Below, in pieces: positions 7,310-15,115 of a stretch of 64,000 bases of DNA. Under the pieces are notes generated by a model. The model saw only the letters and a program-made list of their open reading frames with translations. It made no database searches and was not told the DNA's origin. The number at the start of each line of letters is the position of its first letter. Position 1 is the stretch's first letter. Location of the stretch: assembly GCF_900215205.1 (NCBI RefSeq), contig NZ_OBDY01000029.1, positions 81,591 to 145,590 of the forward strand. Reading direction: 5' to 3'. Source of the stretch: Paractinoplanes atraurantiacus. Its GTDB lineage: Bacteria; Actinomycetota; Actinomycetes; Mycobacteriales; Micromonosporaceae. Both the position numbers and the translations under genes were made by a program.

Positions 7310-8355
7310 GGATCGCCCTGCTCACCTACTCGACCCGCCCGCGCGGCGGCGTCGTCCACACGCTCGCGCTGGCCGAGGCCCTGGCCGCCCTCGGGCACGA
7401 CGTCACCGTCTGGACGCTGGGCCGCGGCGGTGGCTTCTTCCGGCCGGTCGACCCGGCCGTCACCCTGCGGGTCGTGCCGTTCCCGCCGGTCGAGGGTGAG
7501 AGCGTCGGCGCGCGCATCCTGCGCTCCATCGCGCTGTTGCGAGAGGCGTTCACCCCTTCGGCGTACGACATCGTGCACGCCCAGGACTGCATCAGCGCCA
7601 ACGCCGTCGACCGCTGCGTCCGGACGATCCACCACCTCGACCAGTTCACCACCCCGGAGCTGAAGGCCTGCCACGAGCGGGCGATCGTCCGCCCGTACGC
7701 CCACCTCTGCGTCTCGCAGGCGGTGGCGGCCGAGGTCCGGGCGGGCTGGGGTCTCGAACCCGGCGTGATCCCCAACGGCGTCGACGCCGCCCGTTTCGCC
7801 GCGGCCGAGCCGTCGGCCGCGCACGGCCGCTACCTGCTGGCCGTCGGCGGCATCGAGCCCCGCAAGGGCTCGCTCGACCTGCTGGAGGCCTACGCCCTGC
7901 TCCGGCGGGACCACCCGGAGCTCCGCCTGGTCGTGGCCGGCGGGGAGACCCTGTTCGACTATCGCGCCTACCGGGCCGAGTGGGAGGCCCGGGCCGCGGC
8001 ACTGGCCGTGGAGCCGGTCGTGCTGGGCGCGGTCGACCACGACGAACTGCCCGGCATCGTGGCCGGCGCGGCGGCGTTCGCCTTCCCCTCGACCAAGGAG
8101 GGCTTCGGCCTGGCCGCCATGGAGGCCCTGGCCGCCCGGGTGCCGGTGGTCGTCCGCGACCTGCCCGTCCTGCGCGAGGTGTTCGGCGCCTCCGTCCGAT
8201 ACGGCAGCGACCCCCACTCACTCGCCGCGGCCCTGCGCGAGGCGGTCGAAAACCCCGGCCCCGGCCGGGAGAAGGCCGGTCAGGAGCTCGCCTTCGCCCA
8301 CACCTGGGAGGCGGCCGCGCGAGCCCACGTCAGGTTCTATCAGCAGCTGGCGTGA
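7306..8355 (+). CDS. MSMEG_0565-family glycosyltransferase (GT4 fold)
   Basis: This 349-residue GT-B enzyme starts RIALLTYSTRPRGGVVHTL, typical of the MSMEG_0565 family. GVIPNGVDAARF marks the linker between domains, VGGIEPRKGSLDLLEA the donor-binding domain, and PSTKEGFGLAAMEALAA the E-x7-E nucleotide-sugar motif. The presence of a sugar transferase at the end of a nitrilase cluster suggests that the final product, or a carrier intermediate, is glycosylated. It ends tail-to-tail with the XRE regulator on the other strand, overlapping it by 26 bp. Confidence 0.85.
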   Translation: MRIALLTYSTRPRGGVVHTLALAEALAALGHDVTVWTLGRGGGFFRPVDPAVTLRVVPFPPVEGESVGARILRSIALLREAFTPSAYDIVHAQDCISANAVDRCVRTIHHLDQFTTPELKACHERAIVRPYAHLCVSQAVAAEVRAGWGLEPGVIPNGVDAARFAAAEPSAAHGRYLLAVGGIEPRKGSLDLLEAYALLRRDHPELRLVVAGGETLFDYRAYRAEWEARAAALAVEPVVLGAVDHDELPGIVAGAAAFAFPSTKEGFGLAAMEALAARVPVVVRDLPVLREVFGASVRYGSDPHSLAAALREAVENPGPGREKAGQELAFAHTWEAAARAHVRFYQQLA

Positions 8356-8926
8356 CGCCTCGTACGTGTGCCCGTTCGCCCTGCTTGCCGACGAGGCTGA
8401 GGAACTCCACGGGTCCCGAGCTGGTGGCCCCGAACCAGTGCGGGGTCCGTGTGTCGAACTCCGCGGCCTCGCCCGGCTCGAGGACGAGGTCGTGCGGGCC
8501 GAGAACGAGCCTCAGCCGGCCGTTGAGGACGAACGCCCAGTCCCAGCCCTCGTGCGTGCGCAGACGCGGCTGATCGTCGTCGCGGCCGGCCGGCAGGACG
8601 AACTTGTAGGCCTGGATACCGCCGGGGCGGCGGGTGAGCGGCACGATCGTCGTGCCGTCCGTGGTGGCCAGCGGGCGCATGTTGACGCGGGGGTCGCCGG
8701 TCGGCGGCGCGTCGACGAGCTCGTCCAGGGTGACACCGTACGCGCGGGCCAGCGGCAGCAGCTGTTCGAGCGTGGGCAGCCGGAGACCGCCCTCGAGCCG
8801 GGACAGCGTGCTGATCGAGATGCCGGTCCGCTCGGCCAGGTCGGTCAGGGTGATGTCGCGACGCCGGCGGAGCTCCTTGAGCCGGGGCCCTACGCCGCCG
8901 AGGGTGCGTTTTGTCGAGTCGTCCAT
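8330..8926 (-). CDS. XRE-family transcriptional regulator with cupin sensor domain
   Basis: This 198-residue protein has a helix-turn-helix of the XRE/HTH_3 type (residues about 12-66: LKELRRRRDITLTDLAERTG, then STLSRLEGG). A C-terminal cupin domain (about 105-180) contains HEGWDWAFVLNGRLRL and PGEAAEFDTRTPHWFG. Such proteins bind a small ligand in the cupin and control a divergent gene. I chose ATG 8926; the frame stays open upstream into shadow. The start lies directly beside an inverted repeat, and a CAAAAT -10-like element ends 6 nt before the ATG on this strand, so the mRNA may be leaderless and autoregulated. The divergent efflux gene is the likely target. Confidence 0.88.
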   Translation of the reverse strand: MDDSTKRTLGGVGPRLKELRRRRDITLTDLAERTGISISTLSRLEGGLRLPTLEQLLPLARAYGVTLDELVDAPPTGDPRVNMRPLATTDGTTIVPLTRRPGGIQAYKFVLPAGRDDDQPRLRTHEGWDWAFVLNGRLRLVLGPHDLVLEPGEAAEFDTRTPHWFGATSSGPVEFLSLVGKQGERAHVRGVTPAADRT

Positions 8927-8933
8927 AGCGCCA

Positions 8934-8960
8934 TTTTGCCATTCGGCAAAACTCTTTGCC
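8934..8960. promoter_or_regulatory. Double inverted-repeat operator between XRE regulator and MFS gene
   Basis: The divergent intergenic region contains TTTTGCC (8934-8940), spacer ATTC, GGCAAAA (8945-8951), then ACTC-spaced TTTGCC (8955-8960). The first two arms form a perfect 7-bp inverted repeat and the last two a perfect 6-bp inverted repeat, so two palindromes share the middle arm. The first arm lies within the -10 region of the leaftward regulator gene. This is the form expected for a dimeric HTH protein that represses itself and the neighbouring transporter. Confidence 0.65.
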
Positions 8961-9046
8961 GCATGGACGCGGGCTTGCGCATGCTCGTCGAGCGGGTGCC
9001 ACACGGCCCCGTTGAGCTGCTCCTTCGGCCTTCGTGAGGAAGAACC

Positions 9047-10645
9047 ATGAGCAACACCATCGACGACCCCCGACGGCGCCGCCTGATCCTGATCGCGGTG
9101 TGCGTGGCCTTGATGGCCGTCATCGCCTCGGTGACCGGCCTGAATGTCGCCCAGCCGGAGCTCGCCGTCGAGTTCGGCGCCTCGCAGAGCGAGGTGCTGT
9201 GGATCATCAACAGCTACACCATGACGCTGGCCGCCCTGCTGCTGCCGCTCGGGGCGTTCGGCGACCGGCGCGGGCGCAAGCCGGTGCTCCTGCTGGGCCT
9301 GCTTCTGTTCGGCGCCGCGAACGTCGCCGCCGGCCTGGCCACCTCGGCCGAGATCATGCTCGCGTCCCGCATCGTCTCCGGCGCCGGAGCTGCGATGATC
9401 ATGCCGGTCACGCTGGCGGTGATCACGTCGACCTTCCCCGAGGAGGAACGGTCCAAGGGCATCGGGGTCTGGACCGCGGTGGCCGGCGGCGGTGGCATCC
9501 TCGGGATGTACCTGTCCGCCCTGCTGGTCGATGTCGCCACCTGGCGGTGGCTGTTCGTCCTGCCCGTCGTGCTCGTCCTGGTGTCGTTCGCGATGGTCGC
9601 CCGGTCCGTTCCCGACTCCCGCGAGCACACCGCGCACCGGTTCGACACCGTCGGGTCGGCGGCCTCGGCCGTCGCCGTGCTCGCTCTGATCTTCGTCCTG
9701 CACGAGGGCCCGGTGAACGGATGGACCAAGCCTTCGACGGTCATCGGGCTCGGCGCCGGTCTGCTGGCCGCGATCGGATTCGTCGTGGGGGAACTGCGCC
9801 AACCGGCGCCGCTGCTCGACATCCGGCTCTTCCGCCGGCGGGGTCTGGCCGGCGGGTCACTCGTCCTCCTGGTCGTCTTCGGAGTGCAGGCGGGCATCTT
9901 CGTCGTGCTCTTCCCGTTCCTGCAGGCCGTGCTGGGCTGGTCGGCGCTCCGGGCGACCCTGGCCATGATGCCGATGGCGCTGCTGATGATGCTCGCCTCC
10001 GGCCTCGCCCCCAAGGTGAGCGCCCGGATCGGAAGCCGCGCGACGATGGCCCTGGGCATCCTGGCTGGAGGCGCCGGCCTCGCCCTCATGGCGATCCTGG
10101 TCTCCGTCGACGGCGGCTACCGGTCGGTGCTGCCCGGCACGCTCGCCATGGGCCTGGGCATGGGCCTGTCCATGACGCCCTCGACCGAGGCGATCACCGG
10201 TTCCCTGCCGGCCGAGAGTCAGGGCGTCGCCTCCGCTCTGAACGACGTGACCCGCGAGTTCGGCACCGCCCTCGGCGTCGCCCTGCTCGGCGCGGTGCTC
10301 TCCGCCGGCTACCGCGGCGCCATCGAGTCCCGGCTCAACGGCGTGCCGGCGGACGTGGCCGGCACCGCCCGCGAAGGCGTCGCCAACGCCATCGCCGTGG
10401 CCGGTGAGAGTGGAACGCGCGCCGAGGCGCTGCTGTCGGCGGCCAAGGAGTCGTTCGTCGACGGGTGGCAGCAGGCGATGTGGGCCGGAGCCGCCGTCAT
10501 GGCCGCCCTCCTCGTCTACGTCGTGGCCCGGGGCCCGCAGCGCGTCGCGCCGTCAATCACGGGGAAGGTCCCGGTGGCGGGCGAACCAGCGCTCGGCGTA
10601 AAGGCCTCCGCCCAGGGCGGCCATGGCCGGGACGAAGAGCAGTAG
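9047..10645 (+). CDS. MFS transporter, DHA2 (14-TM drug:H+ antiporter) family
   Basis: This is a 532-residue integral membrane protein with about 14 hydrophobic segments. The family motifs LGAFGDRRGRKPVL (loop 2-3), RIVSGAGAAMIMP (TM4) and GGGGILGMYLSALLVD (TM5, motif C region) point to drug/proton antiport of the QacA/EmrB/LfrA type. A GAGGAAGA ribosome site precedes ATG 9047. It is divergent from the XRE-cupin regulator and probably controlled by it. The last 31 residues (from about base 10553) are hydrophilic and overlap a convergent small gene by 93 bp, so the C-terminus may have been extended by loss of an earlier stop. Confidence 0.88.
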   Translation: MSNTIDDPRRRRLILIAVCVALMAVIASVTGLNVAQPELAVEFGASQSEVLWIINSYTMTLAALLLPLGAFGDRRGRKPVLLLGLLLFGAANVAAGLATSAEIMLASRIVSGAGAAMIMPVTLAVITSTFPEEERSKGIGVWTAVAGGGGILGMYLSALLVDVATWRWLFVLPVVLVLVSFAMVARSVPDSREHTAHRFDTVGSAASAVAVLALIFVLHEGPVNGWTKPSTVIGLGAGLLAAIGFVVGELRQPAPLLDIRLFRRRGLAGGSLVLLVVFGVQAGIFVVLFPFLQAVLGWSALRATLAMMPMALLMMLASGLAPKVSARIGSRATMALGILAGGAGLALMAILVSVDGGYRSVLPGTLAMGLGMGLSMTPSTEAITGSLPAESQGVASALNDVTREFGTALGVALLGAVLSAGYRGAIESRLNGVPADVAGTAREGVANAIAVAGESGTRAEALLSAAKESFVDGWQQAMWAGAAVMAALLVYVVARGPQRVAPSITGKVPVAGEPALGVKASAQGGHGRDEEQ

Positions 10646-10783
10646 GGCCGTGATGAACGAGTAGTCCTTGCCGTCGGCCGCCAGCAGGGCGATCGGCGGC
10701 AGGAGCAGCAGGCCGACCATTACGTACAGCCAGACGGGCTGCTCGCGGGGAAGGCGGCGCAGGAATCCGGTGTGGTTGGTCAT
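10553..10783 (-). CDS. Small two-TM membrane protein, unknown function
   Basis: This 76-residue protein has a polar start (MTNHTGFLRRLPREQP), two hydrophobic helices (residues about 17-37 and 43-63) and a basic tail RWFARHRDLPRD. I do not recognise the family. A TATGCC -10-like hexamer at 10795-10790 on this strand ends 6 nt before the ATG, suggesting a leaderless mRNA. Its 3' end overlaps the MFS gene tail-to-tail by 93 bp. The ordered hydrophobic pattern favours a real gene over an antisense shadow. Confidence 0.6.
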   Translation of the reverse strand: MTNHTGFLRRLPREQPVWLYVMVGLLLLPPIALLAADGKDYSFITALLLFVPAMAALGGGLYAERWFARHRDLPRD

Positions 10784-10826
10784 GTTTCCGGCATACCCGA
10801 AACGGGCGGGACCTATCGTTTCGCAG

Positions 10827-11384
10827 GTGACATCGCAACAAATCACCCTCGCCCGCGTCATCACCGAAGTCTTCGCCCCGGCGGTGCTGGTCACCGCCCT
10901 CCTGCTGGTGGTGGGCCGCTGGTGGGGCGTCCCGGCCGCCGTCTTCACCGCGGGCATTCCCATGGCGTACGTCTTCCGGGGCGTCCGCCGCGGCGACTGG
11001 GCCGACCACCACATCCCCGAGCGCTCCCACCGCAAGGCCCCGCTGCTGTTCGGGGTGGCCTCGGTGGCCGTCGGCCTGACCGCGCTGATCCTGCTCGGCG
11101 CGCCGCGCTCCCTGCTCGCCCTGATGATCGCCGGCGTGGCCGGCCTGCTCGTGTTCGGCGCGGTCACCGCGTTCTGGAAGATGTCCATCCACGCCGGTGT
11201 CGCCGCCGGCACGGTCGCCGTGCTGGTCACCGTCTACGGTCCGTGGGCCCTGGCCGGCGCGCTGTTGCTGCCGCTGATCGGCTGGTCCCGGGTGCGGCTC
11301 ACCGCGCACACCCCGGCCCAGGTGATCGCCGGAACGATGACCGGCGCCCTGATCGCCGGCACTGTCTTCCCCACACTGCGCTGA
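10827..11384 (+). CDS. PAP2-like phosphatase superfamily membrane protein
   Basis: This protein of about 185 residues has five to six membrane segments. The C-terminal half has SIHAGVAAG and SRVRLTAHTPAQVIAG, matching the second and third PAP2 phosphatase motifs (SxHxG and SRxxxxxHxxxD-like), but the first KX6RP motif is not visible and the terminal Asp is replaced by Gln. Activity as a lipid phosphatase is therefore uncertain. I chose GTG 10827: a TATCGT -10-like box at 10814-10819 ends 7 nt earlier, consistent with a leaderless transcript, and translation further upstream looks like shadow. Confidence 0.7.
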   Translation: MTSQQITLARVITEVFAPAVLVTALLLVVGRWWGVPAAVFTAGIPMAYVFRGVRRGDWADHHIPERSHRKAPLLFGVASVAVGLTALILLGAPRSLLALMIAGVAGLLVFGAVTAFWKMSIHAGVAAGTVAVLVTVYGPWALAGALLLPLIGWSRVRLTAHTPAQVIAGTMTGALIAGTVFPTLR

Positions 11385-11405
11385 TCGAAGGGGGACAATG
11401 AGATC

Positions 11406-11888
11406 ATGACGTATCCTCCGCCGCTGTATCACGGGGACAAGGGCGAGGTCAGCGCGACCTACCGCCCGGACGGCACCGCCCCGGAGCTCGTCTATCCGAC
11501 CAACGGCACCCGCGTGCACTATCTGTCCACGGGCGCCTCGACCAACGGGCTGTTCGGCCTCTACCGCTGGGAGTGCGGTCCGGGTGTCACCGGGCCCGAC
11601 CCGCACTTCCACCATTCGCTGGCCGAGAGCTTCTACATCCTCAACGGCGTCATGAGCATCTACAACGGTGAACGCTGGATCGAGGCGTCACCGGGCGACT
11701 ACGTGCATGTCCCGCCCGGCGGCATCCACGCTTTCAAGAACCGCTCCGGCGCCCCGGTCTCGATGCTGCTGCACTTCTCGCCGGGCGCGCCCCGCGAGGG
11801 CTACTTCGAGGGCCTCGCCCACGTGAACGAGATGAGCGACGAGGAGAAGGCCGCCTTCTATCTGGAGCATGACAACATCTGGCTGTGA
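11406..11888 (+). CDS. Cupin domain protein
   Basis: This 160-residue single-domain cupin carries HFHHSLAESFYILNGVMSIYNG (motif 1 is cited by its ends HFHHS and YILNG) and motif 2 SPGDYVHVPPGGIHAFKN. The His/Glu set of both motifs is present, so it can bind a metal. Such proteins range from dioxygenases to isomerases and the substrate cannot be told. The stop overlaps the GTG of the methyltransferase by 4 bp, suggesting the two act in the same pathway. Confidence 0.82.
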   Translation: MTYPPPLYHGDKGEVSATYRPDGTAPELVYPTNGTRVHYLSTGASTNGLFGLYRWECGPGVTGPDPHFHHSLAESFYILNGVMSIYNGERWIEASPGDYVHVPPGGIHAFKNRSGAPVSMLLHFSPGAPREGYFEGLAHVNEMSDEEKAAFYLEHDNIWL

Positions 11889-12640
11889 CCCAGTCAGTGA
11901 TCGATCTCTTCGACCGTGTGGCCGACCGCTACGACGAGGTGCTGCCCTTCTTCTCGGAGCTGGGCCGCCTCGTCGCCGAGCGGCTCCCCGGCGAAAACGG
12001 CGGCCGTCTTCTCGACATCGGGGCGGGCCGCGGTGCGATCGCCCTCCCGGCCCGCGACCGGGGTTTCGCGGTGACCGCCACCGACGCCGCTCCGCGCATG
12101 GCCACGCTGCTGGCCGCCGAGGGCGTCGACGTGGCCGTGGTGGACGCCGAACATCTGCCGTTTCCGGACGCCACCTTCGACGTGGTCACCGCCGGGCTCG
12201 TAATGCACCTTCTGGACAACCCCGATTCGGCCGTACGGGAGGTACGCCGCGTCCTGAAGCCCGGTGGCCTGTTCGCTTTCACGACGCCGGGCCGCGTGCC
12301 GGACGGCTTCGAGTTCGCCGACGGCGCGAACGCGCTGTTCGCCGAGTTCTCACGACACCTGCCGCCCGGCGGGAGCATGGGTGCGCCGTTCGACGAGTTC
12401 GAGTCCTTGGCCGCGGCCGGCTTCGCCGGGATCGAGGAGGCCGACCTGCGGGTCGAGATCCCGGTCGACGGCGCGGAGACCCTGTGGGAGTGGTTCCGTA
12501 CGCACGGCACCCGCAAGTTCCTCGACGACCTCGGCGACGAGCACCGGGCCCAGTTCCGGGCCCGGCTGCTCGCCGACCTCGAGGCCCGCGACCGCGTCGT
12601 GCTACGCCGTTACGCGTGGCTCTACACGGCCCGGGCCTGA
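11885..12640 (+). CDS. Class I SAM-dependent methyltransferase
   Basis: This 251-residue protein has the Methyltransf_11 motifs: LLDIGAGRGAIALPARDRG (motif I, residues about 41-59), VVDAEHLPFPDATFDVV (motif II/IV) and VLKPGGLFAF (post-motif). It methylates a small molecule in the cytosol; the substrate is unknown. GTG 11885 overlaps the cupin stop (GTGA), giving a two-gene unit. It ends 7 bp before the convergent small lipoprotein gene. Confidence 0.85.
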   Translation: MTQSVIDLFDRVADRYDEVLPFFSELGRLVAERLPGENGGRLLDIGAGRGAIALPARDRGFAVTATDAAPRMATLLAAEGVDVAVVDAEHLPFPDATFDVVTAGLVMHLLDNPDSAVREVRRVLKPGGLFAFTTPGRVPDGFEFADGANALFAEFSRHLPPGGSMGAPFDEFESLAAAGFAGIEEADLRVEIPVDGAETLWEWFRTHGTRKFLDDLGDEHRAQFRARLLADLEARDRVVLRRYAWLYTARA

Positions 12641-12647
12641 CCGCCGC

Positions 12648-12803
12648 TCAGTCGTCGTCCCCGTCGTCGCCGCCGTCGTCATCGTCGTCGTCCCCGTCGC
12701 CGCCCGGGCAGCCGGAGAGGGTGAGCACCGTGGCGACCCCACCGGCCGCCAGCAGCACCCGGCCGAAGAAGGCTCGCCGTCCGATCCGTTCCTCATCGTC
12801 CAT
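12648..12803 (-). CDS. Tiny Tat-like lipoprotein with poly-aspartate tail
   Basis: This 51-residue reading frame is shorter than usual annotation cut-offs. It starts MDDEERIGRRAFFGRV with a twin-arginine-like RRAFFGR, a hydrophobic segment (residues 16-30), and a lipobox LSGC with Cys32. After the Cys come only 19 residues, mostly Asp and Gly (six Asp in a row), giving a strongly acidic tail. It would be an outer-surface lipid-anchored acidic peptide. It follows the GNAT gene on the same strand by 29 bp. The organised N-terminus supports a real gene; the function is unknown. Confidence 0.55.
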   Translation of the reverse strand: MDDEERIGRRAFFGRVLLAAGGVATVLTLSGCPGGDGDDDDDDGGDDGDDD

Positions 12804-12832
12804 ACCGGCATTCTGGCAAGCGGGGACGGGTG

Positions 12833-13315
12833 TCAGGAACCCACCGATATCGTGAAGCGGCGGTACGGGCCCGGCGCACCGTGATCAATCTCGGTCATGC
12901 CGAGCCCTTGCAGAATCCGGACCGACGCCGTGTTGCCGGTCAGCGCCTCGGCCCAGATCTCGGTGAGGCCGAGCACGCCGAATCCGTAGGCCAGCCCGGC
13001 CCGGGCCGCGGCGCCGCCGTAACCGCGGCCCCACCGGTGGGAGTCGCCGATGACGTAGCCGAGCTCGCGCCGGCGCGGCTCGTGGCCGTGCAGGTCGACG
13101 TAGCCGACCAGCTCCCCCTCGTGCACGGCGCCGAGCCGGATCAGGTCGGCCGGCGGATCGGTCACGATGCGGAGCTGGAAGGCGACGTGCACCTCCAGGG
13201 ACAGGTCGGGCGTCCAATCGGCGCCCGCCACGAAGCGCGGGTCCAGCGACCACGAGGCGATCGTCGCGGCGTCGGCCGAGACGAGCGGGCGCAGCTCGAC
13301 CAGTGGTGGTGTCAG
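12833..13315 (-). CDS. GNAT N-acetyltransferase (RimJ/RimL type), start uncertain
   Basis: About 160 residues show VELRPLVSADAATIASW at the N-terminus, ELGYVIGDSHRWGRGYGG (acetyl-CoA motif A) and NTASVRILQGLGM (motif B), the pattern of the RimJ/RimL acetyltransferases. There is no ATG, GTG or TTG at the proper place. The only in-frame candidate next to the domain start is CTG at 13315-13313, which would overlap the rmlD TGA as CTGA in the style of its neighbours; a later GTG would cut off the first strands. The coding frame remains open far upstream, antisense-like over rmlD. It is the third gene of the rmlB-rmlD unit. Confidence 0.7.
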   Translation of the reverse strand: MTPPLVELRPLVSADAATIASWSLDPRFVAGADWTPDLSLEVHVAFQLRIVTDPPADLIRLGAVHEGELVGYVDLHGHEPRRRELGYVIGDSHRWGRGYGGAAARAGLAYGFGVLGLTEIWAEALTGNTASVRILQGLGMTEIDHGAPGPYRRFTISVGS

Positions 13316-14145
13316 TGGAGCAGGGACGGCATGGCCTCCTGGAGCATCGGGCGCCAATCGGGCAGCGGGGCCACGCCGGTCGCGGCCCAACGGTGGTGGC
13401 CGAGCACGCTGTACGACGGGCGGCGGGCCGGGCGGACGAAGCGGTCGCTGGTCGTCGGGCGTACGCGGGAAGGGTCGTGACCGGCCTCGGCGAAGACCGC
13501 CTGGGCCAGCCCGAACCAGGTGGTGGAGCCGGCCGCCGTGCCGTGGTAGATGCCCGGGGCCGCCTGCGACAAGCCTAGGGCAACGAGTTGCCGGGCGAGG
13601 GCGTACGACCAGGTGGGCGGCCCGGTCTGGTCGTACACCACGTCGACGGTGTCGCGTTCGCGGGCCAGGCGCAGCATCGTACGGACGAAGTTGTTGCCGT
13701 GTTCGCCGTAGAGCCAGGCCGTGCGCACCACCGTGCCGCCGGAGGCCAGAACCGCCCGCTCCCCCACGGCCTTGCCCCGGCCGTAGGCGTTGACCGGAGC
13801 CGGAATGGCGTCCTCGGGGTACGGCGAGGTGGCCGTGCCGTCGAAGACGTAGTCGGTGGAGACGTGGAGGAGGCGTTTGCCCGCGGCCGCGGCCAGGACG
13901 GCGACGGCGTGCCCGTTCACCGCGGTGGCCGCCGCCTCGTTCGCCTCCGCGCCGTCGACGTCGGTCCACGCGGCCGCGTTGAGCACCACGTCGGCCCCAT
14001 CGACCGCGTCGCGCACGGCTGCGGCGTCGGAGATGTCCAGATCGGCCCGGGTCGCGGCGACCACGTCGGTCTCGCCGGCCTCCGACAGCGCGGAAACCAG
14101 GTCACGGCCCAGCATGCCGCCGGCGCCGGTGACGAGCCAGCGCAT
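13312..14145 (-). CDS. rmlD: dTDP-4-dehydrorhamnose reductase
   Basis: This 277-residue SDR enzyme catalyses the last step of dTDP-L-rhamnose synthesis (reduction of the 4-keto sugar). It has the NAD(P)-binding GAGGMLGRDL (residues 7-16), the family strand HVSTDYVFDG, and the catalytic YGRGK (Tyr-x3-Lys). ATG 14145 overlaps the rmlB stop (ATGA). It works with rmlB upstream and rmlA/rmlC on the other strand, so the complete pathway is present within 3.4 kb. Confidence 0.92.
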   Translation of the reverse strand: MRWLVTGAGGMLGRDLVSALSEAGETDVVAATRADLDISDAAAVRDAVDGADVVLNAAAWTDVDGAEANEAAATAVNGHAVAVLAAAAGKRLLHVSTDYVFDGTATSPYPEDAIPAPVNAYGRGKAVGERAVLASGGTVVRTAWLYGEHGNNFVRTMLRLARERDTVDVVYDQTGPPTWSYALARQLVALGLSQAAPGIYHGTAAGSTTWFGLAQAVFAEAGHDPSRVRPTTSDRFVRPARRPSYSVLGHHRWAATGVAPLPDWRPMLQEAMPSLLH

Positions 14146-15107
14146 CAGAGACCGGCCCGGGCCTTGAGCGGCTCCCACCACTCGCGGTTCGACCGGTACC
14201 ACTCGACCGTCGCGTCCAGTCCGGCGGCGAGGGTGACCGCCGGGGCGTACCCCAATTCCTCGGAGATCTTGGTGATGTCGAGCGAGTAGCGGCGGTCGTG
14301 GCCCTTGCGGTCCTCGACCGGACGGACCATGTCCCAGCCCGCGCCGCACGCCTCGAGGAGGAGCGAGGTCAGGTCACGGTTGGAGAGTTCGGTGCCGCCG
14401 CCGATGTTGTAGACCTCGCCCGCGCGGCCCTTGGTCAGCGCCAGCTGGATGCCGCGGACGTGGTCGGAGACGTGCAGCCAGTCTCGGACGTTGCCGCCGT
14501 CGCCGTACAGGGGCACCTGCTTGCCGTCGAGCAAATTCGTGACGAACAGCGGGATGACCTTTTCCGGGAACTGGTAGTGGCCGTAGTTGTTGGAGCAGCG
14601 GGTCACCACCACGTCCATGCCGTGCGTGCGGTGGGCGGCCAGCGCCATCAGGTCGGAGCCGGCCTTCGAGGCGGCGTACGGCGAGTTCGGGGCCAGCGGC
14701 CACGTCTCGGTCCACGAGCCCTCGTCGATCGACCCGTACACCTCGTCGGTCGAAACGTGCAGGAACCGGCCGACTCCGGCCCGGCGGGCCTCGTCGAGCA
14801 GCACCTGCGTGCCCAGCACGTTGGTGGTCACGAACGGCGTGGCGCTCTGGATCGAGCGGTCCACATGGGACTCGGCCGCGAAATGGACGATCGCGTCGTG
14901 TCCCGGCAGAAGTTCGCGAAGCAGCGCAGCGTCGCCGATATCGCCCTGAACGAAGCGGAGTCGCTCATGCGACACCGGCAGATTGGCCCGATTGCCCGAA
15001 TAGGACAGGAGGTCGAGCACGGTGACGTCGGCGTATTCATCCTGAAGGATGGCGCGGACGTACTCCGATCCGATGAAACCGGCACCCCCGGTCACGAAAA
15101 TGTGCAC
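14145..15107 (-). CDS. rmlB: dTDP-glucose 4,6-dehydratase
   Basis: This 320-residue extended SDR protein has the NAD motif GGAGFIGSEYVR, FAAESHVDRSI, HVSTDEVYGSI, YAASKAGSD (catalytic Tyr-x3-Lys) and RCSNNYGHYQFPEKVIPLF, all diagnostic of RmlB. It converts dTDP-glucose to the 4-keto-6-deoxy sugar. I chose GTG 15107 because it directly precedes HIFVTGGAGF. A TACACT -10-like box (15121-15116 on this strand) lies 8 nt upstream, consistent with a leaderless transcript. It leads the rmlB-rmlD-GNAT unit. Confidence 0.93.
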   Translation of the reverse strand: MHIFVTGGAGFIGSEYVRAILQDEYADVTVLDLLSYSGNRANLPVSHERLRFVQGDIGDAALLRELLPGHDAIVHFAAESHVDRSIQSATPFVTTNVLGTQVLLDEARRAGVGRFLHVSTDEVYGSIDEGSWTETWPLAPNSPYAASKAGSDLMALAAHRTHGMDVVVTRCSNNYGHYQFPEKVIPLFVTNLLDGKQVPLYGDGGNVRDWLHVSDHVRGIQLALTKGRAGEVYNIGGGTELSNRDLTSLLLEACGAGWDMVRPVEDRKGHDRRYSLDITKISEELGYAPAVTLAAGLDATVEWYRSNREWWEPLKARAGL

Positions 15108-15115
15108 GGCTGGCG

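Noticed and set aside
13316..13969. Upstream extension of the GNAT frame on the minus strand
   Set aside because: It is out of frame over rmlD, is Arg-rich and has no family features; only the part after 13315 is conserved-looking.
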